In this document: in pieces, positions 14,784-23,711 of the stretch
Position numbering within the stretch: the first letter of the stretch is position 1
Layout: each line of letters starts with the position of its first letter
NCBI GenBank assembly: GCA_017559135.1
Contig: JAFYSZ010000025.1
Span: 1 to 64,000 of the forward strand
DNA length: 64,000 nucleotides
From: Bacteroidales bacterium
GTDB taxonomy: Bacteria; Bacteroidota; Bacteroidia; Bacteroidales; P3
Direction of reading: 5' to 3'
Made by a program: the position numbers and the translations under genes
Notes under the pieces: model-generated
The model's input: the letters and a program-made list of their open reading frames with translations, nothing else
Told to the model about the DNA's origin: nothing
Databases searched by the model: none

Positions 14784-16025
14784 CTATTTGTTTTTTAGAT
14801 AATACAATGTTGAATAATGTGTGTTATTAAAAAGATTGTTTGCAAGCGTTTGTAAATCTTCAAGACTTACTTTGTTGTATTGCTCTCTTTCTTGATTGAT
14901 TAGGTCAGTTTTTCCGTCAAGATGAGTGAAATAAGCAAGATTCATTGCTTTGTCTAAGGCTTTTATGTTGCCGAAAGTGGCGTTTGCGTCATTTTTGTTT
15001 TTCATCTTTTGCAATTCGTTTTCGGTAATCATGTTTTCTTTCATTGATTTTAGCTCTTGCCAAATTGCTTCTTCACCTTGCTCTATGCTTACGCCGTCTC
15101 GGTATTTTCCTGTAACGACAAAAAGTCCACAATCGTCTTCGCCTGTTATGAAGGCATTGATTTCGGTAAATAATTGTTGATTTACAACCAAGCTGTTATA
15201 CAAACGTGTGCTTTTTCCATTAGAAAGCACATCGGAAATAAGGTCATATTTATAGTAATCCTCGCTTAGTCGTCCGCCCATTTGGAAAACAATGCAGATT
15301 AAGTTAGCAGGAACATCGGCTTTGACTGTCTTTTTGCGATTTTCCATTTGTTTAGGCTCGCAAGGATAGGTTTTCTTCATTGTTTTTGAAGAAGGAATTT
15401 TGCCAAACGAATGTTCTACCATAGTTTTCAACTCGCTTAACTCCACGTTTCCCGAGATTGCAAGAATTGCATTAGAGGGTGTGTAGTAGTTTTCGTAGAA
15501 TTGTTTTGCGTCTTCAAGGCTTACATTCTCTATGTGTTCAATACATTTTCCTATTGTTTGATGTTGATAGGGGTGAAGAGTGAAAGAAAGATTTCTTATC
15601 TCTTTCCACAAATCTCCGTATGGCTGATTGATGTATCTTTGTTTGAATTCCTCTATCACAACGCTTTTTTGCACCTCTAAACTCTTTTGGTTGAGGTTTA
15701 GATTTTGCATTCTGTCGGCTTCTAAGTCCAAAGCCTGTTGCAAATAAATGTTTGGAACTGTTAAATAATAGTTTGTGATGTCGTTATTAGTAAAAGCATT
15801 GCTTTCTCCACCTAATCGCTCTACTATTTGGTCGTAATTTTCAAAGTTTTTACTACCCGAAAACATTAAATGCTCAAAAAGATGTGCAAAACCCGTTGCA
15901 TTGTCTTCTTCGTGCTTTGCTCCAATTTCATATAACAAATTAACAGCAACAAGAGTAGTGTTTTTGTCTTGATTAAACACAACTCTCAGTCCGTTTTCTA
16001 ATTGAAAAGTCTCAAAATTTATCAT
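14784..16025 (-). CDS. M16 (pitrilysin) family zinc peptidase
   Basis: 413 residues. The inverted zinc motif HLFEH is at 48-52 (H48, E51, H52) in the context GFAHLFEHLMFSGS, with the third ligand expected in the following ALDLEADRM helix. This is the size of a single-chain PqqL/mitochondrial-processing-peptidase-like bacterial M16 protein; the C-terminal half is the second M16 domain without the zinc motif. No signal peptide, so cytoplasmic by default. It sits 5 bases after addB and directly before the FucP-type transporter. Substrate unknown. Confidence 0.88.
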   Translation of the reverse strand: MINFETFQLENGLRVVFNQDKNTTLVAVNLLYEIGAKHEEDNATGFAHLFEHLMFSGSKNFENYDQIVERLGGESNAFTNNDITNYYLTVPNIYLQQALDLEADRMQNLNLNQKSLEVQKSVVIEEFKQRYINQPYGDLWKEIRNLSFTLHPYQHQTIGKCIEHIENVSLEDAKQFYENYYTPSNAILAISGNVELSELKTMVEHSFGKIPSSKTMKKTYPCEPKQMENRKKTVKADVPANLICIVFQMGGRLSEDYYKYDLISDVLSNGKSTRLYNSLVVNQQLFTEINAFITGEDDCGLFVVTGKYRDGVSIEQGEEAIWQELKSMKENMITENELQKMKNKNDANATFGNIKALDKAMNLAYFTHLDGKTDLINQEREQYNKVSLEDLQTLANNLFNNTHYSTLYYLKNK

Positions 16026-16030
16026 TATTT

Positions 16031-18595
16031 CTATTCTTCTTGCTCGTTTGAAGCCTCAAAATTACTACAAATTTCCTTGTAATCACAATATTTACAATTT
16101 TTTGTGCTATTCCAATTGTTTTCTTTATCAAAAATTTCTTCCAAACAAGCCTTTAAATGCTCTTCATACTCGTTGTAAATTTTTTTATTAAACTCCGAAA
16201 CACTACAATAAGGATTTTTTTGAAGCAAATGAGGATAAATCAGTTGCGTGTCTATGACATTGTAACCTTTTCGTTGGAGTAAATAAGCGTAAAAAAGAAT
16301 TTGCAAAGCATAGGTGTTTCTTTTCTCTTTTAACTCGCTGTTAAATAAATTTTCTATATTGTTATCAAATTCTTTTCTGCTTTTACTTGTTTTGTAATCA
16401 ATGACAACGTAATCTCCATTAGAGGTTTTATCAATGCGGTCTATGATTCCGTAGAGTTTTAGGCTCAGATTATTTAAATGTACTTCTACTCCTTCGATTT
16501 TTTCTTCGGCTTTCAGAAATTTATTCTCGCTTTTATAGTATTTCTCTAAGGATTGAAGATATTTTATGCAGGTGTCTTTTGCCGATTGAGTGATGCTTGA
16601 TTTTTCTTCTTCTTTTAACTGCTCAAAACCTTTGTTTATACACTCTTCAATAGGAGTTTTATAGTCGTTTTCTACAAAACACTCTGCTGATTTATGAAAT
16701 AGATTACCAAATGCTAAGTAAGAAATATCGCTTTCTTCAACTTGCTCTAAATTTTTGACGTATTTGAAAAAGAATTTCCTGCCGCAATCCAAATAAGTGT
16801 TTATCATAGACGCAGAAAAAGCCTTGTTTTTTAATATTTCTAAGTCTTCTTCTGTTTTTTTGAAAAGATTGTCGCTTTTTATCTCCTCTTGCTCGCTCAA
16901 AGGGAAAGAAATAGTTTTTTCTTCAAAATCAATTGTGCTTTCAATCCTTAATTGAAGTAAAAATCTCGTGATTTCTTTGATTTTTCCTCCTGAGCCAATA
17001 GTGCTGTAAACAAAATCTAAATCTTTGCGACTTTGGAATAATCTGTAAAAATAGTAAGCAAAGACTGCGATTTTTTTCTTTTGATCAATCAAACCAAAGG
17101 CATTTCTTAGCGAAAAAGGAATAAAAGAATTTATGTTATTGACTCGCGGAATGTTTTCATCGTTTGCCGAAAGGACAAGCACGTGTTTGAAGTTAAGATT
17201 TCTGCTTTCTAATAATCCCATTATTTGTAATCCATCGACCGCATCTGATTCAAAAGGAATATGTAAGCGTCTTAGCAAGAAGAGTAAGGTCTTTTTCAAA
17301 AAGTTGTTTTGTAAAAATTCTATTTTGTTAAAAGAAAGTGTTTGTTTAAAGTCGTTTAACATTTTTATTATGCTAAAACAACTTTGTTTTATTTTGTTTT
17401 CATGGGCTAAAATTCCTTTTGTGTTTATGAAATCACATAGTTCGTCTATTTGTTCTATTATAGATTTTTCTTCTTTTTGGATTTGGTCTATTTTTTCTTC
17501 TATTTCGTTGAATAAAGGTAGGTTTGAAAGGGGATAACCCATTGCAATATTTACTGTTGTTGGCTTTTCGTTGATTTTTTCTGGTAAGGCTTTTATCACA
17601 AACGGTAAAAGATTTTCATTTCCGAGTATGATTGCAATTTGATTTTGCTCTAAATCTTTTCCATATTTTGTTTGCAAATCCTTAATCCAAGTTTTTATGT
17701 AAAGAGTGTTTTCATTGTCAAAAGAAGTCTTGATTATATTGACTTTTTCTTTGCTATTTGTGATTGTATTGAAGTCGTTTTTTGCAAAATCTTGGTTGTG
17801 CGGAAAATTTTTTAGGTTGTCTTTCATAAATATTCCTGCTTCTTGAAAGTCCGATTTTGTGTAATATTCATCGTAATCCCAATAAAAATCTACGGAATAA
17901 TTGCTTTTTAGAAATTTAAAAATGTTTTCTTCACATTTATTGAGTACATTGAAACCTATGATTGCGAAATTTTGATTGCGAAAGGCGATTTCTCCGTTTT
18001 TTATGCGATCTAAGAAATCTCTGTAAATCATTCCAGAATATCCTATGCCTTGTTGTTGTAGGTTTTCTTTGAAGTCGCAATAAATCTCAAATAAACAATT
18101 CCATATTCTGATGAAATTGGATTTTAGTTCGCTTTTGTCTTTGAAAATTGTAAAGAAACTATTTAACAATTCTTTTTGTTCTTCGCTTAGGTAGTCAAAA
18201 GCGTTTTCTATTTCTTTGTATTCTTCAATTAGTTGAAAGACTTGTTTTGCATCAACAAGGTTTTTGTCAATGTCGTCAAAGTCCGAAAGAATTATTTTAC
18301 CCCAATTATAGAAAGTCTCAAAGGTTTCGTTGTCGTTTTCGCCTATAATTGCTTTGTAAGAAAGGAATAATTGATAGATAAGCGAAAATTCATCGGCTGT
18401 TTTAAGCAAAGAGTATTCTTCAACAAAGTCTGATATGCTTTTTGTGTCGGGTAAAAAAATTGTTTCTTGATTATTGTCTTTAAATTCTTTGTTGAAATAT
18501 TTTATTGCACGCTTGTTTGAGAATAATATTTGTAAATCTATTAAGTATTCGTTGTCGTGCTTTTTTATTTCTTCTGCTACTTTTTGTAAAAACAT
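16031..18595 (-). CDS. addB: AddB-like subunit of a helicase-nuclease (PD-(D/E)XK nuclease, iron-sulfur)
   Basis: 854 residues. The N-terminal two thirds look like the inactivated helicase part of AddB proteins. The C-terminal part is a RecB-type nuclease: GNLFHKSAE, GIIDRID and VIDYKTSKSRKEF carry the D and D-x-K active-site residues. The iron-sulfur staple is present: one Cys before the nuclease core (YLDCGRKFFF, about residue 600) and C834, C837, C843 near the end (CKYCDYKEIC). Its ATG overlaps the stop of the addA-like gene by one base. Together they would process double-strand breaks for RecA loading and degrade foreign linear DNA. Confidence 0.82.
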   Translation of the reverse strand: MFLQKVAEEIKKHDNEYLIDLQILFSNKRAIKYFNKEFKDNNQETIFLPDTKSISDFVEEYSLLKTADEFSLIYQLFLSYKAIIGENDNETFETFYNWGKIILSDFDDIDKNLVDAKQVFQLIEEYKEIENAFDYLSEEQKELLNSFFTIFKDKSELKSNFIRIWNCLFEIYCDFKENLQQQGIGYSGMIYRDFLDRIKNGEIAFRNQNFAIIGFNVLNKCEENIFKFLKSNYSVDFYWDYDEYYTKSDFQEAGIFMKDNLKNFPHNQDFAKNDFNTITNSKEKVNIIKTSFDNENTLYIKTWIKDLQTKYGKDLEQNQIAIILGNENLLPFVIKALPEKINEKPTTVNIAMGYPLSNLPLFNEIEEKIDQIQKEEKSIIEQIDELCDFINTKGILAHENKIKQSCFSIIKMLNDFKQTLSFNKIEFLQNNFLKKTLLFLLRRLHIPFESDAVDGLQIMGLLESRNLNFKHVLVLSANDENIPRVNNINSFIPFSLRNAFGLIDQKKKIAVFAYYFYRLFQSRKDLDFVYSTIGSGGKIKEITRFLLQLRIESTIDFEEKTISFPLSEQEEIKSDNLFKKTEEDLEILKNKAFSASMINTYLDCGRKFFFKYVKNLEQVEESDISYLAFGNLFHKSAECFVENDYKTPIEECINKGFEQLKEEEKSSITQSAKDTCIKYLQSLEKYYKSENKFLKAEEKIEGVEVHLNNLSLKLYGIIDRIDKTSNGDYVVIDYKTSKSRKEFDNNIENLFNSELKEKRNTYALQILFYAYLLQRKGYNVIDTQLIYPHLLQKNPYCSVSEFNKKIYNEYEEHLKACLEEIFDKENNWNSTKNCKYCDYKEICSNFEASNEQEE

Positions 18596-21483
18596 TATTT
18601 AATCTCCTTTATTTCATTTCCAACAAACCATAGGTAAGTTTTTATGTTTTTATACCCTATTTGCGAAATGATTTTTTTGTATTCGTTTAGTTGTTTGCGA
18701 TATTTGTTCTCGTTTTCCTTATCTTGTGTAAATTTATAGTCTAAAATAATTACTTCATTCTCGCTTATCATCAGCCTATCTATTCGTTTTACTTCGCCGT
18801 TGCTTAAAATTTCTTTTTCGTTCAAGACTTTATAAGTGCCATCAAACCATTTATATTTTTTTGCCTCAGCGAACATTTGTTTGATTACCGCTTTATCCTC
18901 TTGATTTAAAGAAAGGGTTTCTAAATCTTCTTCTTTATAGATTTTTGAGCAAATATTATGCAAGGCAATGCCTCGATTCCTTTTTTCTTCGGAAGAATCA
19001 GCTTGATGAATGTCAAAATAGTCTTGTGCTTGTTTGCTTAGAGAGAATTTTATCTCTGCTTGTTGAGAAAATTTTGTTTCTTCTATTCTTGATGTTATGT
19101 TTTCGCCTTTGTGATTGAATATATCTTTTTTGTTATCTTCTTTTTCTAGTGATTCTTTGCTTAAATTCTCGTTGCCGATTATGAATTCTCCCTCTTCTTT
19201 CATAGGGTAGTTGCTATTTAAGTATAAAAATAGGTCGCTACTGCAATAGTTTTCTTTTGCATGCTTTGATATTGTGGATAAAGAGTGTTTTGCACGTGTG
19301 AAAGCAACGTACATAAGATTGTAGGTGTCGAGTCTTTGTTCGTTTGTCTCAAATTCTGCTGTTTGTTCGTAATAATAATCTCCTGTTTTATTCAATTCGC
19401 TAAGGTTTGCTCTAAATAATCTTATCGGACTTTTTGAATTTATATTCTCTATCCATATTTTATTTATGTTATTGACCATTTGCCAATCGAAAAATGGTAT
19501 TATGACAATAGGAAATTCTAATCCTTTTGATTTATGTACTGATAGGAGTTTGATTTTTTTGTCGCCTTGATTTGTGTTTTCTTGATTGTCATCTAACGAT
19601 ATTTTGGATTCTTTTAATTCTTCACTCCAATATTTTAGAAATAGACTTAGTTGTTGAGGTTTTTGTTGGCAATATTCTATTAAACGTTCGTAAAATGCAG
19701 AAATAAAAATGTCTCTGTTATCTATATTGCAGATAGATATTATTTCATCTACAATATCGATTAGGTTTGTTTTGTCTTTGTTGATTGATTTTATGTTTTT
19801 GAGGGTTTCTTCGCTGTATCCGTATATGTTTAATATGTATTGTGCGAGGTTTTCTTCATTGTTGTTTATCAATCTTAGGCAAAGAATAATGGTTTTTATG
19901 GAACGAGAAGCGTTAAAGGTGAATGCCTCACTTGAAACAGGGGTAATTCCTTTGCTTTTGAGGTATTGTGCTGTTAAGGCAAGTTTTTCGTTTGAGCGAA
20001 ACAAGAGTGCAATGTCGGAATGATTGAATCCTTTTGATATGTAGTAGTTTATTTCTTCTAATGTCTTGTCTAATACGTCTATGTCTTTGGCTTTTTCTAA
20101 GAAATTGAATCTTAATAGTCCTTTGTCTTCGTTATTTTTTGCTTTTTGTTCAACTTTTGTTTGAAAGATTTGATGTTCATATAGTTGTTTAAAGAATCCG
20201 TTGTTAAACTCTATTATGTTTTTGTCTGTTCGATAGTTTGTGTTGAGTTCTTTTAAGCCTTCTTTGTTTTCTTTTATTAGATTGCTCATTATTGTCCAAT
20301 CTCCTTCGTTCCAACGATAGATTGATTGTTTTAAGTCGCCAAAAATCGTTGTGCTTCCTTGATTGCTGCTACACTCATTGGCTATAAATTGAAAGTTGTC
20401 CCACGAAAGTTGTGAGGTGTCTTGAAATTCGTCAATCATTACGTGGTTTATTCTTGTTCCAATCTTCTCATAGACAAATGAAACATCGTTTCCTTTTATC
20501 ATTTCGGCAAGTAGACCTGCTGTGTCTTTGAGAACAAATACATTGTCTTCTTTTAAGGCTTCTTCTTTAAAGAGTTTTATGTATGGTAAAAGAATATATT
20601 CGTATATGGAGTCAATTTCTAATTTTGCTATAAAGGCTTTTAATCGTCCTTCATTGAAAAAATCTACTATTTCATCGTATCTTTCTTCTTGTCCTTTCTT
20701 TCGATGTTTTTTGTAAAAGGGAGAATCGGCTTTTACTAAGGAATAGTCGTTGTTGATGTAAGTTTTTTTTATGAAATCTTCGACTTGAAAGTCTTTTTTA
20801 AAGCAATCTATTTTGTTGTGAAGGTCTTTGAGGAATTTATTGTAGAGGTTTCTTTGCTCTTTGGCGTATTTTAAGATTTCTTCGGTGTTAATGGTTTGCG
20901 ATTTTAAGTTTTCTCTTATTGTTTGTTTGTTTAGGTCTTTGGCAAGTTCTAATAAAATTTTGTTATAATTCCAATTATTGCCTTCTTCTAAACGTTTGTC
21001 AATGAGTTCGGCTACATAGTCTTTTAGTTCTGCTGAATTATTGAGTTTTTCTATTGCTTTTTCTAAATAATTGCTTTCATCTAAAATCAAATCGAAACGA
21101 CTGCTGACTCCTATCTCTTTTGTAAGATTTTTAAGTACCTTTTGAAGAAAACTATCTATTGTTTCGATGTTGAAATTTGAGTAATCATGAAGAATTGTTT
21201 TGAGAATTTCTTGTGATTTGCTTTGTATTTGTGTTTTTGTTTTTGAGGTTTTTTCTTGAAGTTTGATTAAATAGTTTTCTGTGTATGATTGACCGGTAGT
21301 TAATCCGTAAAGGGTGGAGAGTATTCTTGTTTTCATTTCATTTGTTGATTTGTTAGTAAAGGTAACAGCTAAAATGTTGCGGTAAGAAAGGGGATTTGAT
21401 AATAGTTTTTCAAGATATTCTAAGACGAGATTGAAAGTTTTTCCGCTGCCGGCAGATGCTGAGTAAATATTTATTTGTTTCAT
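18595..21483 (-). CDS. addA: AddA/RecB-like UvrD-family helicase-nuclease
   Basis: 962 residues. Superfamily 1A helicase motifs in order: Walker A SASAGSGKT (8-16), motif Ia VTFTNKSTNEMKTRI, motif II MIDEFQDTS (about residue 350), motif III GDLKQSIYRWNEGD, motif IV LNTNYRTD, motif V/VI KLLSVHKSKGLEFPIVIIP and LMYVAFTRAKHSL. The C-terminus has a RecB nuclease segment (IDRLMI then VIILDYKFTQ). It is the motor and 3'-strand nuclease of an AddAB-type complex for double-strand-break resection. First gene of its operon; the upstream region, shared with a divergent gene, holds a 21-bp tandem repeat. Confidence 0.87.
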   Translation of the reverse strand: MKQINIYSASAGSGKTFNLVLEYLEKLLSNPLSYRNILAVTFTNKSTNEMKTRILSTLYGLTTGQSYTENYLIKLQEKTSKTKTQIQSKSQEILKTILHDYSNFNIETIDSFLQKVLKNLTKEIGVSSRFDLILDESNYLEKAIEKLNNSAELKDYVAELIDKRLEEGNNWNYNKILLELAKDLNKQTIRENLKSQTINTEEILKYAKEQRNLYNKFLKDLHNKIDCFKKDFQVEDFIKKTYINNDYSLVKADSPFYKKHRKKGQEERYDEIVDFFNEGRLKAFIAKLEIDSIYEYILLPYIKLFKEEALKEDNVFVLKDTAGLLAEMIKGNDVSFVYEKIGTRINHVMIDEFQDTSQLSWDNFQFIANECSSNQGSTTIFGDLKQSIYRWNEGDWTIMSNLIKENKEGLKELNTNYRTDKNIIEFNNGFFKQLYEHQIFQTKVEQKAKNNEDKGLLRFNFLEKAKDIDVLDKTLEEINYYISKGFNHSDIALLFRSNEKLALTAQYLKSKGITPVSSEAFTFNASRSIKTIILCLRLINNNEENLAQYILNIYGYSEETLKNIKSINKDKTNLIDIVDEIISICNIDNRDIFISAFYERLIEYCQQKPQQLSLFLKYWSEELKESKISLDDNQENTNQGDKKIKLLSVHKSKGLEFPIVIIPFFDWQMVNNINKIWIENINSKSPIRLFRANLSELNKTGDYYYEQTAEFETNEQRLDTYNLMYVAFTRAKHSLSTISKHAKENYCSSDLFLYLNSNYPMKEEGEFIIGNENLSKESLEKEDNKKDIFNHKGENITSRIEETKFSQQAEIKFSLSKQAQDYFDIHQADSSEEKRNRGIALHNICSKIYKEEDLETLSLNQEDKAVIKQMFAEAKKYKWFDGTYKVLNEKEILSNGEVKRIDRLMISENEVIILDYKFTQDKENENKYRKQLNEYKKIISQIGYKNIKTYLWFVGNEIKEIK

Positions 21484-21519
21484 AATTTTTTTTCTTTGAC
21501 TTAGAAAATTATTTCTTTA

Positions 21520-21527
21520 CAAAAATA
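21520..21527 (-). promoter_or_regulatory. Possible -7 element TATTTTTG for the addA operon
   Basis: On the minus strand, 37 bases before the addA ATG. It overlaps the first unit of the tandem repeat at 21521-21562, so repeat copy number could affect the promoter. The -33 position reads TTTA rather than TTTG. Confidence 0.35.
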
Positions 21528-21562
21528 AAATATTTCTATGAAAAAATAAAATATTTCTATGA
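21521..21562. repeat. Perfect 21-bp tandem duplication between divergent genes
   Basis: Two identical 21-mers (21521-21541 and 21542-21562) ending ATTTCTATGA lie between addA (minus) and the acidic-protein gene (plus). TCTATGAAAAAATAAAATA spanning the junction is also present in the terminator element at 57697-57763, so the sites are related; this one lacks the inverted third arm. Confidence 0.75.
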
Positions 21563-21639
21563 TTTATTTCAGTGTCAGAAAAAAGTAGTAATTTTACAAC
21601 GCATTTTTCAATGAAAATTTTATAAAAAAGATAAGGATT

Positions 21640-22482
21640 ATGAATGTTTTTCAGCAAAAATTGCTTTCTCTGACAAATAGTATGAAGAAGGCAAGTGATA
21701 GGGTTTGCGAAAGTGAAATTGTTTCTCAGTTAGATGTTGATGTGTTAAGACAAAGATTGAGAGAAATGTATGATTTTCTTCTTGTTGCAGATTATGAAGA
21801 GGAAATTGTAGAGACTGCTTGTGTGAGAGAGCCTATTTTGGAAATTGAAACAAAGGTAGAGGAAACAATTGAGGAGAAAGAGCCTGTGAAAGAGGAGATA
21901 GAAGTTGTAGAAGAGAAGGTTGAAGAAGAAAAACCTATAATTGAAGAAGAGATTAAAGAGGAAGAAAAAGAAGAAATAATAGAGATAGCACAAGAAGAAG
22001 TTGAGATAGAGGAAGAAATTTTGAACATAGAGGAAGAATTGCCTAAGGTTGTTGAGCCAGAAATAGAGTTTGAAGAGCCTACTCCTGAGCCTGAACCGCT
22101 GCAAGCAAAGAGTGGTTCGGTTTTAGACTATCTTCATAATAATATAATGAAGGATAATGAGACTAAACAAGTGAAGAAAGAAGAGTATACTACGCTTGAT
22201 TTGTTTAAAACTCAGCCTTCGATTGCTGAAAAGTTTGAAAATAAGAATAGAAGCGACCTTCGTACTGCGATAGGTGTAGGAGAAAAGTTTATGTTCATAA
22301 ATGATTTGTTTTCTGGCGACTTAAAGGCTTATACAAGTTTTATAAATATTCTTAATGAGGCGAGTAGTTTGGAAATGTCAATGATTGTGATTGAGGAAAA
22401 TCGCAATAAGAGAAAATGGATAAAGAATTCGTTGGCATATAGTACGCTTGAAAATTTGGTAGAAAAGAGATTTAGAAAATAA
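21640..22482 (+). CDS. Conserved hypothetical protein with a long glutamate-rich segment
   Basis: 280 residues in three parts. Residues 1-60 are a short helical head. About 60-155 is an extremely acidic, Glu/Ile/Val-rich stretch (repeats such as EEKVEEEKPIIEEEIKEEEK) that is probably an extended or coiled linker. The C-terminal 90 residues are ordered, with DLRTAIGVGEKFMFINDLFSGD and a final helix LENLVEKRFRK; this tail resembles a conserved Bacteroidetes hypothetical family found near guanylate kinase. No signal peptide or membrane segment. One base separates it from gmk. Role unknown. Confidence 0.7.
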   Translation: MNVFQQKLLSLTNSMKKASDRVCESEIVSQLDVDVLRQRLREMYDFLLVADYEEEIVETACVREPILEIETKVEETIEEKEPVKEEIEVVEEKVEEEKPIIEEEIKEEEKEEIIEIAQEEVEIEEEILNIEEELPKVVEPEIEFEEPTPEPEPLQAKSGSVLDYLHNNIMKDNETKQVKKEEYTTLDLFKTQPSIAEKFENKNRSDLRTAIGVGEKFMFINDLFSGDLKAYTSFINILNEASSLEMSMIVIEENRNKRKWIKNSLAYSTLENLVEKRFRK

Positions 22483-22483
22483 A

Positions 22484-23062
22484 ATGAATAAAGGTGTATT
22501 TATTTTTTCTGCTCCTTCGGGTAGTGGAAAGACTTCTATTCTTAAACCTATATTGGAGAAATTGAAAAATAGGTTTGGCTTTTCTATATCGGCAACAACT
22601 CGTTCTCCGAGGGAGGGTGAAAGAGATGGAGTGGATTATTATTTTATCTCTGCCGAGAAAATGAGAGAGCATATAGCGAAAGAGGATTTTCTTGAATGGG
22701 AAGAGGTGTATCCAGGCAAGTATTATGGAACTTATAAGTCGGAATTGGAAAGAATTTGGCAACAAGGAAAGTATGTAATCTTTGATATAGATGTTAAAGG
22801 TGGGGTAAACATAAAAAATATCTTGAAAAATCAGGCTTGTTCTATTTTTATAATGCCTCCGAGCATGGAAGAGTTGGAAAATAGACTTAGAAATAGAAAC
22901 ACAGAAAGTGAAGATACTTTGAAGGAAAGGCTTTCGCGAGCAGAAATGGAAATATCGCTTTCGGATAATTTTGATTTTGTGGTTTGTAATGATGATTTGG
23001 ATAAAGCGATTGAGAGAGTTGAAGAAATAATTACACAACAAATGAATAATTGGAACGTTTAG
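22484..23062 (+). CDS. gmk: Guanylate kinase
   Basis: 192 residues, standard length. It phosphorylates GMP to GDP with ATP. The P-loop SAPSGSGKTS is near residues 9-18, GMP-binding residues lie in SATTRSPREGERDGVDYYF (about 36-54), then YYGT and IDVKGG, and the lid region RLRNRNTESEDTLKERL. It lies between the acidic hypothetical gene and the cyclase-like gene, all in the same direction with short gaps. Confident. Confidence 0.95.
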   Translation: MNKGVFIFSAPSGSGKTSILKPILEKLKNRFGFSISATTRSPREGERDGVDYYFISAEKMREHIAKEDFLEWEEVYPGKYYGTYKSELERIWQQGKYVIFDIDVKGGVNIKNILKNQACSIFIMPPSMEELENRLRNRNTESEDTLKERLSRAEMEISLSDNFDFVVCNDDLDKAIERVEEIITQQMNNWNV

Positions 23063-23079
23063 CATTAAAAGAGAGTACA

Positions 23080-23706
23080 ATGACTAATAGAGAAAACTAC
23101 GTTTGCATAATAGAGCTTTTGAATTTTGAACAAATGTCTTTGGAAGGCGGAAGGGATTTGTTGAAGATAAGAATTGATAATATTGTAAATCAACTTAAAA
23201 AGATTAAAACTGAAATAGAGAATTTAGAAATAAATTTTTTTGGTAGCGAAATTATGTTTGTTATTGATTCAGAATCTTCTTCTTTTGAGAGATTTATAGA
23301 ATTAATTATGGACTTTAACAAACATTCTTTGCTCTTTGGTATCCCTTATAGGGGTGTTGTTTTTAAGGAAAATGCTATTTCAAGTTTTGAAAATAAGGTT
23401 AATATTCATATTTCTAAGGAATATTTTTCTGCAAAGATTGATTTGAGAAATTTTGATTTGGCTTCGATTTTGATTAATAAGGATTTGTTTGAGGAAAAAT
23501 CGCAATTGATTTCAAAGTATTGTGTTGTTTATGAGGGAAATTGTGTATTGAAACTTGCAAAAAGACCTTTGGCTCAAATTGCTTTGCAGGGAATGAAAAA
23601 TAGTATTAGTAATACTTTTAATAAAATAGGTATTGATGATTTTTCTTCACAATATTCAAAAATTTTAGTCAATACTTTAAGATTTGTTGATGTGCAAAAC
23701 TCATAA
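23080..23706 (+). CDS. Unrecognised cytoplasmic protein, possibly a degenerate nucleotide-cyclase-like fold
   Basis: 208 residues from the ATG at 23080 (a TTG at 23050 inside gmk is unlikely). No signal peptide. The layout recalls class III cyclase-like domains: an opening strand YVCIIELLNFEQMS, a hairpin INFFGSEIMFVIDSESSSF where cyclases have F-G-D, and GIPYRGVVF where they have the R-G-A-I strand. The metal-binding Asp residues are not conserved, so catalysis is doubtful. It lies 5 bases before a SpoIIE-type phosphatase, a pairing that suggests a signalling role. The fold suggestion is inference from pattern only. Confidence 0.5.
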   Translation: MTNRENYVCIIELLNFEQMSLEGGRDLLKIRIDNIVNQLKKIKTEIENLEINFFGSEIMFVIDSESSSFERFIELIMDFNKHSLLFGIPYRGVVFKENAISSFENKVNIHISKEYFSAKIDLRNFDLASILINKDLFEEKSQLISKYCVVYEGNCVLKLAKRPLAQIALQGMKNSISNTFNKIGIDDFSSQYSKILVNTLRFVDVQNS

Positions 23707-23711
23707 TTATT

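Noticed and set aside
21745..22104. Long open antisense frames (Phe/Leu- and Ser-rich) opposite the acidic protein
   Set aside because: They are mirror images of the Glu-rich codons (GAA/GAG read as TTC/CTC); no start context, no promoter, no protein features.
22472..23080. Long open frame on the minus strand over gmk
   Set aside because: It lies entirely antisense to a clear guanylate kinase and its peptide has no recognisable features.
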